The notes under the pieces: model-generated
What the model saw: the letters and a program-made list of their open reading frames with translations, nothing else
What the model was told of the DNA's origin: nothing
The model's database searches: none
In this document: positions 7,534 through 15,951 of the stretch, in pieces
Layout: each line of letters begins with the position of its first letter
Position numbering within the stretch: position 1 is the stretch's first letter
Translations under genes and position numbers: made by a program
Source of the DNA: Myxococcales bacterium
GTDB lineage: Bacteria > Myxococcota_A > Polyangia > Polyangiales > Houyiibacteriaceae
Assembly: GCA_029863605.1 (NCBI GenBank)
Contig: JAOTVB010000023.1
Coordinates: forward strand, 1 to 38,497
Direction: 5' to 3'
DNA: 38,497 nucleotides

Positions 7534-8925
7534 TCAAGCGCCCTTTTTGTGAGGCCCCGGTACCAAGGACAAGGTCGGCTCGCTCGGTCGCCGGGCGAGC
7601 TCCTCGAGGTGCGCAACCATTTTGGGGTTCTTCGACACCAGCTTATTGAAGCGGGCGGCAGACATTCGAAGAACCAAGACGTCGGACGAAGCCTCGACGG
7701 TGAGGGGCGAGACGCCCCGGGTCAGCACCGAATGCTGGCCGAGCGCCCGTCCGAGCTTGAGCTGACCGAGTTCTTTGCCATCTGCGCTCGTGGCAATGAG
7801 CTCCCCGAGCATCGGGATGTAAAGCCCGTCCGAGCGCTTCCCCGCTTGGAGAATTCGGGTCCCTTTAGTGGCTTTGCGGACTTCGAACATGCGCGCGACC
7901 CTCGAGCGTACCTGGTCGTTGAAACCGGTGAACAACGGAGAGGTACGCACCAGCGTAGCCACCAAGCGACGCCCCACGACCTCGATCAAGACATCGCCGA
8001 AAGGAGGGTGCTCGGAAACCAATCGGTCGAGCAGCAGCTTGCTGATCCTCAGGGCACAGACCCTGCCCCGCGCCGTCACGTCGGCTCCATAGCTGGCGTT
8101 TTCCAGCAGACACGAGATACCCACCACGTCACCCTCGGAAAGAAGGACCGGACCTTCCTCGGCCGTGCGCAGAAGCTCGACCGTCCCTTCGACCAGCGCA
8201 TAGAGCGCGTCCGCCGTGGTGCCCCTCTCGATGAGACGTTCGCCGTCTTCCAGATTGACCAATCGCGACTCTCGCACGAGGCGCTCCAACATGGGCTTGG
8301 GTATCTCCGCAAACAGCGGTGTCGACGGAAGCATTGCCAGGTGATGAGCTGTGGGCCGTTGGCTCGGCATGCCGCTCTTACGCAGAGGGCGGTCTTCGAC
8401 CTCCACGGCCGAGACATCGAGCTCCATTGCCCGTCGCGCCGACATCGGAGGCCTGGTAAACCGAAGCTCGCCGTCAGGGACTGACTCGTCCCGGACGAGC
8501 GGGAGCGCCGCTGTCCTGATGCGTTTGGTTTGGGTCACGGGCTCGCCCTCTTCGATCCCGTTTCCCACGGCGGTGACGACGTTCTGGCGTGCCAATCGGT
8601 GGAGCCTTCGCGCGGGATCGAGATTCACTCTGTCTAAGACGTCGGTACGTGTCGGGTCGACACCCATGACGACTTTGGCCATCGCCGCGGCTCGCGCGAC
8701 GAATCCGAGCGCCGCGTAGAGGTCCACCGCGGTTTCGTACGAGCTCACCGCCGCACTTGTTCGTCCCAGGCGGTTGAGCAAATCGCCCTTGCGGTGCGGC
8801 CAGCGGGGTTCGCTTGGCTCGACGAACTCCAATGCCTCGTAAATGCGCAGGGCTTCGCCGTGACGCTCTTTCTCGAGAGCCTTTTGAAGCTTGTCCCGAA
8901 GCTGTCGGCTGCGACTACCCGTCAC
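7534..8925 (-). CDS. TPR-like and double cyclic-nucleotide-binding-fold protein
   Basis: A 463-residue soluble protein. Residues 1-100 are helical with TPR-like pairs (HGEALRIYEALEFVEPSEP, RLGRTSAAVSSYETAVDLY). Residues about 110-195 form a charged linker. Then come two CAP_ED/cNMP-fold domains, about 198-320 (LFAEIPKPMLERLV...) and 335-450 (LFTGFNDQVRSRVA...). In both, the phosphate-binding cassette lacks the usual Glu and Arg: the positions read EGDVVGISCLLENASYGAD and LGRALGQHSVLTRG. Binding of cAMP or cGMP is therefore doubtful, and no DNA-binding or enzymatic domain is fused, so it may be a scaffold. The start is GTG 8925, divergent from the ABC1 kinase gene across 55 bp. Confidence 0.8.
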   Translation of the reverse strand: MTGSRSRQLRDKLQKALEKERHGEALRIYEALEFVEPSEPRWPHRKGDLLNRLGRTSAAVSSYETAVDLYAALGFVARAAAMAKVVMGVDPTRTDVLDRVNLDPARRLHRLARQNVVTAVGNGIEEGEPVTQTKRIRTAALPLVRDESVPDGELRFTRPPMSARRAMELDVSAVEVEDRPLRKSGMPSQRPTAHHLAMLPSTPLFAEIPKPMLERLVRESRLVNLEDGERLIERGTTADALYALVEGTVELLRTAEEGPVLLSEGDVVGISCLLENASYGADVTARGRVCALRISKLLLDRLVSEHPPFGDVLIEVVGRRLVATLVRTSPLFTGFNDQVRSRVARMFEVRKATKGTRILQAGKRSDGLYIPMLGELIATSADGKELGQLKLGRALGQHSVLTRGVSPLTVEASSDVLVLRMSAARFNKLVSKNPKMVAHLEELARRPSEPTLSLVPGPHKKGA

Positions 8926-8936
8926 GTCTCTTCAAC

Positions 8937-8944
8937 TCTATACT
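8937..8944. promoter_or_regulatory. Overlapping divergent -10 elements
   Basis: The 55-bp gap between the cNMP-fold gene (minus) and the ABC1 kinase gene (plus) contains TATACT on the plus strand at 8939-8944 and TATAGA on the minus strand at 8942-8937. The minus hexamer lies 11 nt before GTG 8925; the plus hexamer lies 36 nt before ATG 8981. The two polymerases could not bind at once, so transcription may be mutually exclusive. Confidence 0.45.
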
Positions 8945-8980
8945 CATTGTGGCACGGGCCAAAGGGGAGTGGGCTCTGCC

Positions 8981-10465
8981 ATGATCGCTGCTACCCTCCC
9001 AGCCACCCTTGGTCCCGACGTCTGCATGAGCCTTTATATTCGCCTCATTCGCGCCGTATTCACATTCAGCGTGATCTTTGCCAGCTACATGGTCCAACTG
9101 GTCCTGGTAAAGGTTTTCCGGCGGTGGCGTCACGATCCTGATGCAAAGCGCGAACAGTCCCTAATGCCACGGTGGCTCGTCAGCCGCCAGGCGCGGCTCG
9201 ATCAAAAGAACGCCGAGAGGCTGCTGGCCGGGATGCTCAAGCTCCGCGGGGTCTACATCAAGCTCGGCCAGGTCCTGTCGATCATGGGAGGGTTCTTGCC
9301 CGCGGCGTACACCAAGGAGCTCGAGTCGCTACAGGACGCGGTGCCCCCGCACCCCTTCGGCGAAATTGAGCGGGTCTTCATCGAGAGCCTCGAAGCGCGT
9401 CCTGAGGCGTTCTTCGAGAGTATCGACCCTGAGCCCGTGGCCGCTGCCTCCCTCGGCCAGGTCCACGTCGCGTACATGCCGGATGGCCGCAAGGTGGCCG
9501 TCAAGGTTTTGTATCCCGGGATTCGGGGCATCGTCCGCACCGATCTCAGGGTCGTGAAGCTGATGATCCGCGTCTACAAGTGGTTCTTCCCGGTGCATAA
9601 CATCGAGGTGATACACGAGTCGTTGGTCGACCTGCTTCGGCGCGAGACGGACTACATCCACGAAGCAGAGTGCATGCGTCGGATGTCGGCCAACTTTGCC
9701 GACGACGACCACATGCTGTTTCCTGAAGTGGTCGACGAGGTGACCACGCGCGACGTGCTGACGATGACCTTCATGGAGGGCATCAAGATCACGCGGCTCG
9801 CGGACATCGAGGCCAAGGGGGTCGACCTCCGTAAATTGGCCGAGCGGCTTGTGAAGAGCTTTTACAAACAGGTGTTCGTCGATCGGTTTTTTCACGCGGA
9901 CCCGCACCCCGGGAACTTCCTGGTCCAGCCCGTCGAGGGCTCCGATGACGCAAGGATCGTGGTTCTCGACTTCGGCGCGATCAGCGAGGTACGCAAGGAC
10001 ACCGTGTTCGGGATGGTCGATGTCCTTCGGGGCTTTTTCGAGCAGAACGACCAGTTGGTGATCGAGGGTATTGAAGCGATGGGGTTCGTCGCAGAGGGCG
10101 GCGACCGTCGACTTTTCGAGCAAACGGTGAAAACCTATCTCCAAAAGCTCCTGAAGCTCGAGGCCCGCACGCCTGCGGCGTTGATGGGCGCGAACGCCAA
10201 AGAGCTCGAGGCTTTGGCAGATCCCGAGGTAGAGCGGCGCGAGCTCCGCACCCTAATGCGGTCGGTGCACTATCCGGACGGCTGGTTCTACGTCGAGCGA
10301 GCCTCGGTCATGATGTTCTGGCTTGCAGGACAAATCGCGCCCGACCTCGACCAGTTGCAGGTGGGATTCCCCTACGTGCTTCCACTCTTGAGTGCGCGGC
10401 TCCAATCCTCGCGGCCGTCGCGTCCACCAGACCCGGGCGCGCGCCCTGCCGCAAGTGGAGGGTGA
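8981..10465 (+). CDS. ABC1/UbiB-family atypical kinase
   Basis: ABC1 (ADCK/UbiB) proteins are membrane-associated atypical kinases or ATPases linked to quinone and lipid metabolism. The 494 residues contain an N-terminal membrane helix (about 28-47), the family KxGQ motif as YIKLGQVLS (92-100), the Ala-rich loop AAASLGQVHVA, the VAVKVLYPG lysine, the catalytic loop FFHADPHPGNF and the metal-binding LDFGA. The usual paired C-terminal helices of E. coli UbiB are not evident. I chose ATG 8981 because AAAGGGGAG lies 11 nt upstream; ATG 9026 is an alternative with no ribosome site. The stop is 1 bp before ruvX. No ubiquinone or menaquinone gene is nearby, so I give no symbol. Confidence 0.85.
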   Translation: MIAATLPATLGPDVCMSLYIRLIRAVFTFSVIFASYMVQLVLVKVFRRWRHDPDAKREQSLMPRWLVSRQARLDQKNAERLLAGMLKLRGVYIKLGQVLSIMGGFLPAAYTKELESLQDAVPPHPFGEIERVFIESLEARPEAFFESIDPEPVAAASLGQVHVAYMPDGRKVAVKVLYPGIRGIVRTDLRVVKLMIRVYKWFFPVHNIEVIHESLVDLLRRETDYIHEAECMRRMSANFADDDHMLFPEVVDEVTTRDVLTMTFMEGIKITRLADIEAKGVDLRKLAERLVKSFYKQVFVDRFFHADPHPGNFLVQPVEGSDDARIVVLDFGAISEVRKDTVFGMVDVLRGFFEQNDQLVIEGIEAMGFVAEGGDRRLFEQTVKTYLQKLLKLEARTPAALMGANAKELEALADPEVERRELRTLMRSVHYPDGWFYVERASVMMFWLAGQIAPDLDQLQVGFPYVLPLLSARLQSSRPSRPPDPGARPAASGG

Positions 10466-10466
10466 G

Positions 10467-10910
10467 GTGTCGCGGATCGTAGGGATCGACCCGGGCGAGG
10501 CTCGCATCGGCTTGGCCATTTCCGATGAAGGGCACTCGATCGCGTTTCCACGGCAAACGGTGGCCGTCCGAGGAGGTGTCGAAGAGGCAGCGGAAAAGGT
10601 TCGAGAGGCGCTTACCGACGAGAACGTCGAAACTCTGGTCGTCGGACTTCCGCTTCGTCTCGACGGGACCGAGGGGGAAGCAGCTCGGCGTGCGAGGGCT
10701 TTCGGTGAAGTGTTGCGCCGGACACTCGACACCGAGGTCGTCTACTGGGACGAGCGAATGACGACGGTCGCCGCCGAACGGTCGCTGCGGGAGATGGGAC
10801 GGTGGGGGGCGCGACGGCGCGAGGTCGTCGACCAGTCCGCCGCGACGATCTTGCTCCAAGGCTATTTAGACGCCAAAAAGGGGGGAGAGTGGAACGACCC
10901 CAACGGATAA
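10467..10910 (+). CDS. ruvX: Holliday junction resolvase-like protein RuvX (YqgF)
   Basis: RNase H-fold nuclease of the YqgF family, implicated in 16S rRNA 5' processing and resolution of branched DNA. The 147 residues begin RIVGIDPGEARIGLAIS, containing the first catalytic Asp, followed by VVGLPLRLDGTEGE, YWDERMTT with the Glu, and the last Asp in VDQSAATILLQGYL. The start is GTG 10467 with GGAGG 5 nt upstream, 1 bp after the ABC1 kinase stop; longer in-frame extensions exist but are not family-like. The 3' end overlaps mltG. The pairing of ruvX with mltG is common in bacteria. Confidence 0.93.
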   Translation: MSRIVGIDPGEARIGLAISDEGHSIAFPRQTVAVRGGVEEAAEKVREALTDENVETLVVGLPLRLDGTEGEAARRARAFGEVLRRTLDTEVVYWDERMTTVAAERSLREMGRWGARRREVVDQSAATILLQGYLDAKKGGEWNDPNG

Positions 10911-11998
10911 GCCTCGACGGTGGCGTGCGGCGAAGTTTCGCACGTCTGCTGAGTGTCTTGACGTTGCTCGCGGTAATGGGCGTGCTCTTGGCGCTCGGCT
11001 GGCTCTTTGTGATTTATCCTGATAGCGACGGTCCTCGGACTGACCCCGACGAGATCGTGATCGAAGTGCCTGAGGGCATGACTCTTCGGGAGCTTGCGTC
11101 CGAGCTCGAGGCCGCCGATGTGATCGCGCGTCCCGCGGTATGGGTGGTGTACATGCGTCTACGCGGGCTCGATCGACATCTCCGACAGGGTAAGATTCGG
11201 CTTCGAACACCGATGACGCCCGAGGAGGTCGCGCGCCATGCCACGACGCGGCTCGGCCGAATCCAAGTGCGCATCACGATTCCTGAGGGCTTCAATCGAT
11301 TCGAGATCGCGGCGCGGCTCGCGGAGTTTGGGGTGTGCTCTGCCGACGAGTTTCTCGAGGCTACGGAAGACACGTCTCTTTTGGCGAGCTACGGAGTGGA
11401 GGCCAACGACGCCGAAGGGTATCTGTTTCCGGATACGTACGAGTTCGACGACCAGACGAAACCGAGGCGCGTCGTCGAGCGCATGCTCGCCAATTGGACA
11501 CGGCGTTACGAAGACGTTGAGCGAGATCACGCAGCAGCGCTTGCAAAGCTCGACGGTTGGAGCACTCACGACATCGTCACGCTGGCGTCGATCGTCGAAA
11601 AAGAGGCAGCCGTGGCCGCCGAGCGACCGAGAATTGCCGGAGTTTTCCGCAACCGCTTGAGGTCGAGGAAGTTTCTGCCGCGCCGAAGGCTCCAGGCCGA
11701 CCCGACTGTACAGTACGGATGCATCGCCGAGCCGGAGGCCGCGCCTTCGTGTGCGCAATACGATGGCGAGATCACCAGGGCAATGCTCGACGACCGCGAC
11801 AACCCGTACAACACGTACCGTCATTCGGGCTTGCCGCCGGGGCCGATCAGCAACCCCGGGAAAGCTGCGCTCGTAGCGGTCATCGACCCGGAGGACCACG
11901 ACTACTACTACTTCGTGGCGCGGGGGCAGGGAGAACATCATTTCAGCAAGACCCTGCGGCAGCACAACATCGCGGTGCGGCGCAACGGTCAGCAATGA
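10889..11998 (+). CDS. mltG: Endolytic murein transglycosylase MltG
   Basis: MltG (YceG-like) cleaves nascent glycan strands at the inner membrane and helps set their length. The 369 residues have one N-terminal membrane helix (about 20-43), a LysM-like segment (EIVIEVPEGMTLRELASELE), and the catalytic domain with EGYLFPDTYEF (176-186), ASIVEKEA (catalytic E237), LQADPTVQYG and the signature YRHSGLPPGPISNPG. GTG 10889 keeps residues before the helix, but its G-rich ribosome site is very close; GTG 10925 is possible. The gene overlaps ruvX by 22 nt and the next start by 4 nt (ATGA). Confidence 0.93.
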   Translation: MERPQRISLDGGVRRSFARLLSVLTLLAVMGVLLALGWLFVIYPDSDGPRTDPDEIVIEVPEGMTLRELASELEAADVIARPAVWVVYMRLRGLDRHLRQGKIRLRTPMTPEEVARHATTRLGRIQVRITIPEGFNRFEIAARLAEFGVCSADEFLEATEDTSLLASYGVEANDAEGYLFPDTYEFDDQTKPRRVVERMLANWTRRYEDVERDHAAALAKLDGWSTHDIVTLASIVEKEAAVAAERPRIAGVFRNRLRSRKFLPRRRLQADPTVQYGCIAEPEAAPSCAQYDGEITRAMLDDRDNPYNTYRHSGLPPGPISNPGKAALVAVIDPEDHDYYYFVARGQGEHHFSKTLRQHNIAVRRNGQQ

Positions 11999-13002
11999 AG
12001 CGTACCCCGCCGAATCCAATCATCGGTCGAGACGAACCTCAGCTCGGCCTCTTTGACGAACCTGACGATCGGGGCTCTACGCCAGCCGTCGAGATGCAGC
12101 GGAAGCTCGAGTCGATTCGAGCGCGACTCCCCGAAGGGGTGCGTTTCGGCACGTCGAGTTGGACCTTCCCCGGCTGGGCCGGTCTCGTCTACCACCGGCG
12201 CTATCCCAATCAGCGCGCGTTCTTGCGCGAATCACTCGAGGAGTACGCGAAACATCCCTTGATGCGTACGGTCGGGGTGGACCGTAGCTACTACACCCCA
12301 GTCCCCGAAGACGACCTCGCGCTCTATGCGAAACAATTGCCGGATGGCTTTCGGTGCGCGATGAAAGTTTGGCAGCGAATCACCATGCCAGTGTACCCGA
12401 GGCACCCGCGATACGGCGCCGATGCTGGGAAAACGAACCCGCACTTTCTCGATGCCGACCTGTTTGCGAGCGAAGTGAACGCATCGGTTCGAGACGCCTT
12501 TAGTCGATTCATGGGCCCTTGGATCCTGGAGGTTGCGCCATCGCCGTCTCCGATCGACCCGTCTTGGTTTCTGACGAAGCTCCGGGCGTTCTTTCGCGCG
12601 GCGCCGCGGGATTTTCCGTTTGCCGTCGAGCTTCGGGATCGCCGCTTGCTCACCACCGAGTACGCGCGAGCTCTGCGGGAGCACGATGCGGTACATGTCT
12701 TCAATTATTGGTCTCGGATGCCGAGCTTAGCCGATCAGATGCGCGTCGATGGCCTCGTCGGCGGGTCGCTCTTGGTCGTACGCCTGCTTCTGCCGCAGGG
12801 GGCCAAATACGCCGAGCTCAAGGACGCGTACGCACCCTTCGACAAGCTGGTCGAGGCACAGCCCGTAATGCGCCAAGACGTCAAACGCCTGGTGTCGGCC
12901 GCGGTCGAACGCGACATGGAGGCCTATGTTCTGGTCAACAACAAGGCGGAGGGATCGTCACCGCTGACCGTGCAGGCGCTGGCCGAGCTGCTCGTGCGGT
13001 AG
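11995..13002 (+). CDS. DUF72 (YecE-like) family protein
   Basis: A 335-residue cytosolic protein with the TIM-barrel-like DUF72 fold. Signatures are VRFGTSSWTFPGW (about 50-62), VDRSYYTPVPEDDLALYAKQLPDGFRCAMKVW, and PFAVELRDRRLL. The N-terminal sequence PIIGRDEPQLGLFDEP is an Asp/Glu-rich lead typical of several DUF72 members. No activity is established for the family. Start ATG 11995 overlaps the mltG stop (ATGA), so the two are probably co-translated. A different frame stays open through this gene and cysC into glpD; I judge that to be a GC-rich shadow. Confidence 0.88.
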   Translation: MKRTPPNPIIGRDEPQLGLFDEPDDRGSTPAVEMQRKLESIRARLPEGVRFGTSSWTFPGWAGLVYHRRYPNQRAFLRESLEEYAKHPLMRTVGVDRSYYTPVPEDDLALYAKQLPDGFRCAMKVWQRITMPVYPRHPRYGADAGKTNPHFLDADLFASEVNASVRDAFSRFMGPWILEVAPSPSPIDPSWFLTKLRAFFRAAPRDFPFAVELRDRRLLTTEYARALREHDAVHVFNYWSRMPSLADQMRVDGLVGGSLLVVRLLLPQGAKYAELKDAYAPFDKLVEAQPVMRQDVKRLVSAAVERDMEAYVLVNNKAEGSSPLTVQALAELLVR

Positions 13003-13026
13003 CTTGCTTGGGGAGAGAGCCCGGCT

Positions 13027-13653
13027 ATGGTGAACGCCATGACGGCGCCCAAGGCCGACAACATCACCTGGCACAAGGGAGAGGTCGACCTCGACGCACG
13101 CGCTTCGGCGTATGGACACCGCGGCGCCGTGCTTTGGTTTACAGGGCTGTCCGGCTCAGGGAAGAGCACGATCGCGCATCGGGTCGAGAGCATGTTGGTC
13201 GATCGCGGCGTCTTTGCGTACGTGCTCGATGGAGACAACATTCGTCATGGGCTCAACAGCGACCTCGGCTTTTCCCCGGAGGAGCGGGAAGAAAACATTC
13301 GCCGCATCGGCGAGGTGGCTCGGCTTTTCGCGGACTCGGGGGCGGTGGTCTTGTCCGCGTTCATCTCCCCTTACCGTCGGGATCGAGATCGAGTTCGCGC
13401 TTTGCTCAGGGAGGGCGAGTTCGTCGAGGTGTTCGTCGATACCCCGCTCGAGATTTGCGAAGCGCGCGATCCCAAGGGCCTATACAAAAAGGCGAGGGCC
13501 GGAGAGATTTCGAGCTTTACCGGCATCGACGCACCCTACGAGGCACCAGAGTCGCCCGAGGTGCACTTGGAAACAGCCGACCTCGGTGTCGACGAAGCGG
13601 CCGCGGAAGTGGTCCACTATCTGGCAACTCACGATATACTTGGAGACTCCTGA
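13027..13653 (+). CDS. cysC: Adenylylsulfate kinase
   Basis: APS kinase: ATP plus adenylylsulfate gives PAPS, used for sulfation or sulfate reduction. The 208 residues show the Walker [10 protein letters not shown] (40-48), [40 protein letters not shown] and [11 protein letters not shown]. It is a stand-alone kinase; no ATP sulfurylase (cysD/cysN or sat) is in the window. ATG 13027 is the longer start, but a -10-like TATGGT covers it (13026-13031), 7 nt before ATG 13039 (residue 5), so the true start may be 13039 on a leaderless transcript. The stop shares one base with the glpD start (TGATG). Confidence 0.93.
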   Translation: MVNAMTAPKADNITWHKGEVDLDARASAYGHRGAVLWFTGLSGSGKSTIAHRVESMLVDRGVFAYVLDGDNIRHGLNSDLGFSPEEREENIRRIGEVARLFADSGAVVLSAFISPYRRDRDRVRALLREGEFVEVFVDTPLEICEARDPKGLYKKARAGEISSFTGIDAPYEAPESPEVHLETADLGVDEAAAEVVHYLATHDILGDS

Positions 13654-15368
13654 TGCCCTCTCGCGAACAAATGTGGGACAAGATTCCCGAACAAGTTGAC
13701 ATCGTCGTGGTGGGTGGGGGGATCACTGGTGCGGGCATTGTCCGTGACGCAGCGCGGCGAGGCCTCAGCGTAGCCCTCTTCGACCAAAACGACATCGCAT
13801 TCGGCACGAGCTCTCGATCGAGCAAGCTCATTCATGGCGGTCTTCGATACCTCGAGAGCTACGAGTTCAGCTTGGTCTTCGAGTCAGTGAGCGAGCGCCG
13901 CGTCGTGATGGAGCTCGCGCCCCATCTGGTGAATCCACGCGCGTTCATTTTTCCCGTTTATCAAGGCTCACGAAGGAACTTGTGGATGATCAACGCCGGT
14001 ATGTGGCTATACGACGGGCTGTCGTTGTTTCGCTCGCCTAAGACGCACCGAACACTGAAACCGAAAGAGGTCGCCGACGAAGAGCCCATGCTCAAGCAGG
14101 AAGGTTTGCAGGGCGCGCCGTTGTACTACGACTGCTCGACCGACGACTCCCGTCTGACACTCGAGACTGTGCTCGACGCAGCGGAACAAGGTGCGATCGT
14201 GGTCAACTGGGCTCGTGTCGACGCGTTCATGAAAGACGACCGCGGTCGGGTTTCAGGTGTCGTCGTCAAGAACTGTCGGGATGGGAGCCTGAAAGAGGTT
14301 GCTGCCCATGCCGTCATCAACGCGACGGGACCGTGGACCGACGAGGTCTTGGGCATGAGTGGGCCTAGGACCGGGAAAGTGCTCCGGCCGACCAAGGGAA
14401 CCCACATCGTCGTGGAGATTGAAAAGCTTCCCGTCAAGCATGCAGTCGTCTTGTTCCACCCTACCGACGACAGAGTCTTGTTTGCTTTGCCGTGGGGTGA
14501 GCGCACCTACGTCGGAACCACGGACACCGACTATGATGGCGCTCCCGGCGAGGAGCATGCGACCCTCGCCGACGTCGACTACCTGATCGATGCTGCGAAT
14601 CATCACTTCCCGGGCCACCAGATCTCGCGCGCCGACGTCATTTCGACCTGGGCTGGCATTCGACCCCTGATCGCGCCCGAACCGGATGCCGGAGAGATGT
14701 CCGAGTCCAAGGTGAGCCGTGAGCATCAGATCTTCGTAGGCGAGGATGGGCTGATCACGATCGCTGGGGGCAAGCTGACGACTTACCGTAAGATGGCCAA
14801 AGAAACGGTAGACACCGCAGTTCAACTCCTGAAGCTCATGGACAAGCTTCCCCCCGACCTGCGTTCCGGGCAGACCTTCAAGTTCCCGCTTCCCGGTGCG
14901 GTCGGTTGGCCTGCAGACGATGATCACGACAAGGTTGCAGCCGAGGTCAGCAAGGCGGCCGAAGGTACTCTGTCCGACAATGCGTGCCGGCACCTAGTGG
15001 ACACCTACGGGATGCGTGCGTTCGAGATCGCCAAGCGGTGCGTCAAAGACCCCTCTCAGCGCGAGCCGATCATCGAGGGGCGCTGCGAGATCTTGGCGCA
15101 GGTCGACTGGGGCGTAGAAGAGGAGCTGGCTGCGAGCGTCGCCGACATCATGATCCGTCGAACGCAGATATTTTATCGGGACTACGATCAGGGCCTAGGG
15201 GCTATCGACAAGGTCGCGACACGCATGGCAACCCTCATCGGTTGGAGCGCGGAAGAAAAGCAGCGACACATTGAGCACTACCGGGCGCGGGTCGCTCTGT
15301 CGCGACGGTGGCGGGACGAGCTTGCCGGGGCCCGAGCTAAGGGGTCAACTGCGGAAGCTTCAATTTGA
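13653..15368 (+). CDS. glpD: Glycerol-3-phosphate dehydrogenase (FAD, aerobic type)
   Basis: Membrane-associated flavoprotein oxidising sn-glycerol-3-phosphate to dihydroxyacetone phosphate and passing electrons to quinone. The 571 residues begin with the FAD-binding VVVGGGITGAGIVRDAA (18-34), then FGTSSRSSKLIHGGLRYLE, NATGPWTDEV, WGERTYVGTTDTDYDG, WAGIRPLI and GGKLTTYRKMA. The C-terminal helical domain is present, so length is normal. Start ATG 13653 overlaps the cysC stop by one base, with TTGGAG about 9 nt upstream. The last 32 nt overlap the convergent 204-aa gene. There is no glpK or glpF in the window. Confidence 0.95.
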   Translation: MPSREQMWDKIPEQVDIVVVGGGITGAGIVRDAARRGLSVALFDQNDIAFGTSSRSSKLIHGGLRYLESYEFSLVFESVSERRVVMELAPHLVNPRAFIFPVYQGSRRNLWMINAGMWLYDGLSLFRSPKTHRTLKPKEVADEEPMLKQEGLQGAPLYYDCSTDDSRLTLETVLDAAEQGAIVVNWARVDAFMKDDRGRVSGVVVKNCRDGSLKEVAAHAVINATGPWTDEVLGMSGPRTGKVLRPTKGTHIVVEIEKLPVKHAVVLFHPTDDRVLFALPWGERTYVGTTDTDYDGAPGEEHATLADVDYLIDAANHHFPGHQISRADVISTWAGIRPLIAPEPDAGEMSESKVSREHQIFVGEDGLITIAGGKLTTYRKMAKETVDTAVQLLKLMDKLPPDLRSGQTFKFPLPGAVGWPADDDHDKVAAEVSKAAEGTLSDNACRHLVDTYGMRAFEIAKRCVKDPSQREPIIEGRCEILAQVDWGVEEELAASVADIMIRRTQIFYRDYDQGLGAIDKVATRMATLIGWSAEEKQRHIEHYRARVALSRRWRDELAGARAKGSTAEASI

Positions 15369-15951
15369 GCGCAAGCGCGCCCGGCTCCACACGGATCGAC
15401 TCGAGCTCCAGCACATCGAAGATCATTGCGGCAGTGCCGCGCGATGCGAAACGGCGCACGGCCGGAACGGTCCGCAGATCGACGCGAACGCGTTCGGCCG
15501 ACTCTCGCTCCACGATCGCGCTTCCCACCTCATGTGTGTCCAGCGAAAAGATCATCGGCCAAGTCGCCCTCGCAATGCAGGCGGCGAGGGCGCCCACGAT
15601 CGAGTGATCGGAAGCCCCTGGAGGCTCGACATCGAAGGAAATCTCCTTGGCGCCCCTTGGGGCGAACCGTACCGACAACGGCGCTAGGCTGAACTGGACT
15701 TCTCGTCCGCTGGTCAACGACGCGTCGACGAAGATACGGCCGCGCCTGCAAGCCACCATAGCCGAATCGACGCCTTCGGCGTGTGCCGCCGCTCTCGTCA
15801 GCGCGTCATCGCTCAAGCGCCAGAGTTGTTGTGTGAGACGTTCGAGAACTTGTTTCGTGGCGGTCGCCAGGCGGCTTTCGCTGGCTCTGCCGACGGCTCG
15901 GTCGGCGGCGGTCCGGATCCAGCTTCGAAGGAGGTCGAAACGATCGCTCAT
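15337..15951 (-). CDS. Protein of unknown function coupled to the radical SAM gene
   Basis: A 204-residue protein with no signal peptide and no clear membrane helix; I recognise no family. The N-terminus is helical and basic (FDLLRSWIRTAADRAVGRA), and the rest alternates short beta-like stretches (GRIFVDASLTSGREVQFSL, MIFDVLELESIRVEPGALAL) that could form a sheet. Its ATG 15951 overlaps the radical SAM stop (ATGA), so it is translated with that gene and may act with it. Its 3' end overlaps glpD by 32 nt tail to tail. In other genomes the gene after the TIGR03960 radical SAM gene is often an RNase E/G, and this is not one. Confidence 0.65.
   Translation of the reverse strand: MSDRFDLLRSWIRTAADRAVGRASESRLATATKQVLERLTQQLWRLSDDALTRAAAHAEGVDSAMVACRRGRIFVDASLTSGREVQFSLAPLSVRFAPRGAKEISFDVEPPGASDHSIVGALAACIARATWPMIFSLDTHEVGSAIVERESAERVRVDLRTVPAVRRFASRGTAAMIFDVLELESIRVEPGALALKLKLPQLTP

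Noticed and set aside
7525-8484. A 319-codon open frame on the plus strand opposite the cNMP-fold gene.
   Set aside because: It has no recognised motif and is explained by the codon bias of the opposite gene.
12519-13652. An open frame of about 1.1 kb in front of glpD, running in frame through the DUF72 gene and cysC, as if GlpD had a 378-residue extension.
   Set aside because: The translation is Arg/Gly/Ser-rich, matches no GlpD N-terminus, and both overlapped genes are well-supported families in another frame. ATG 13653 has a ribosome site.
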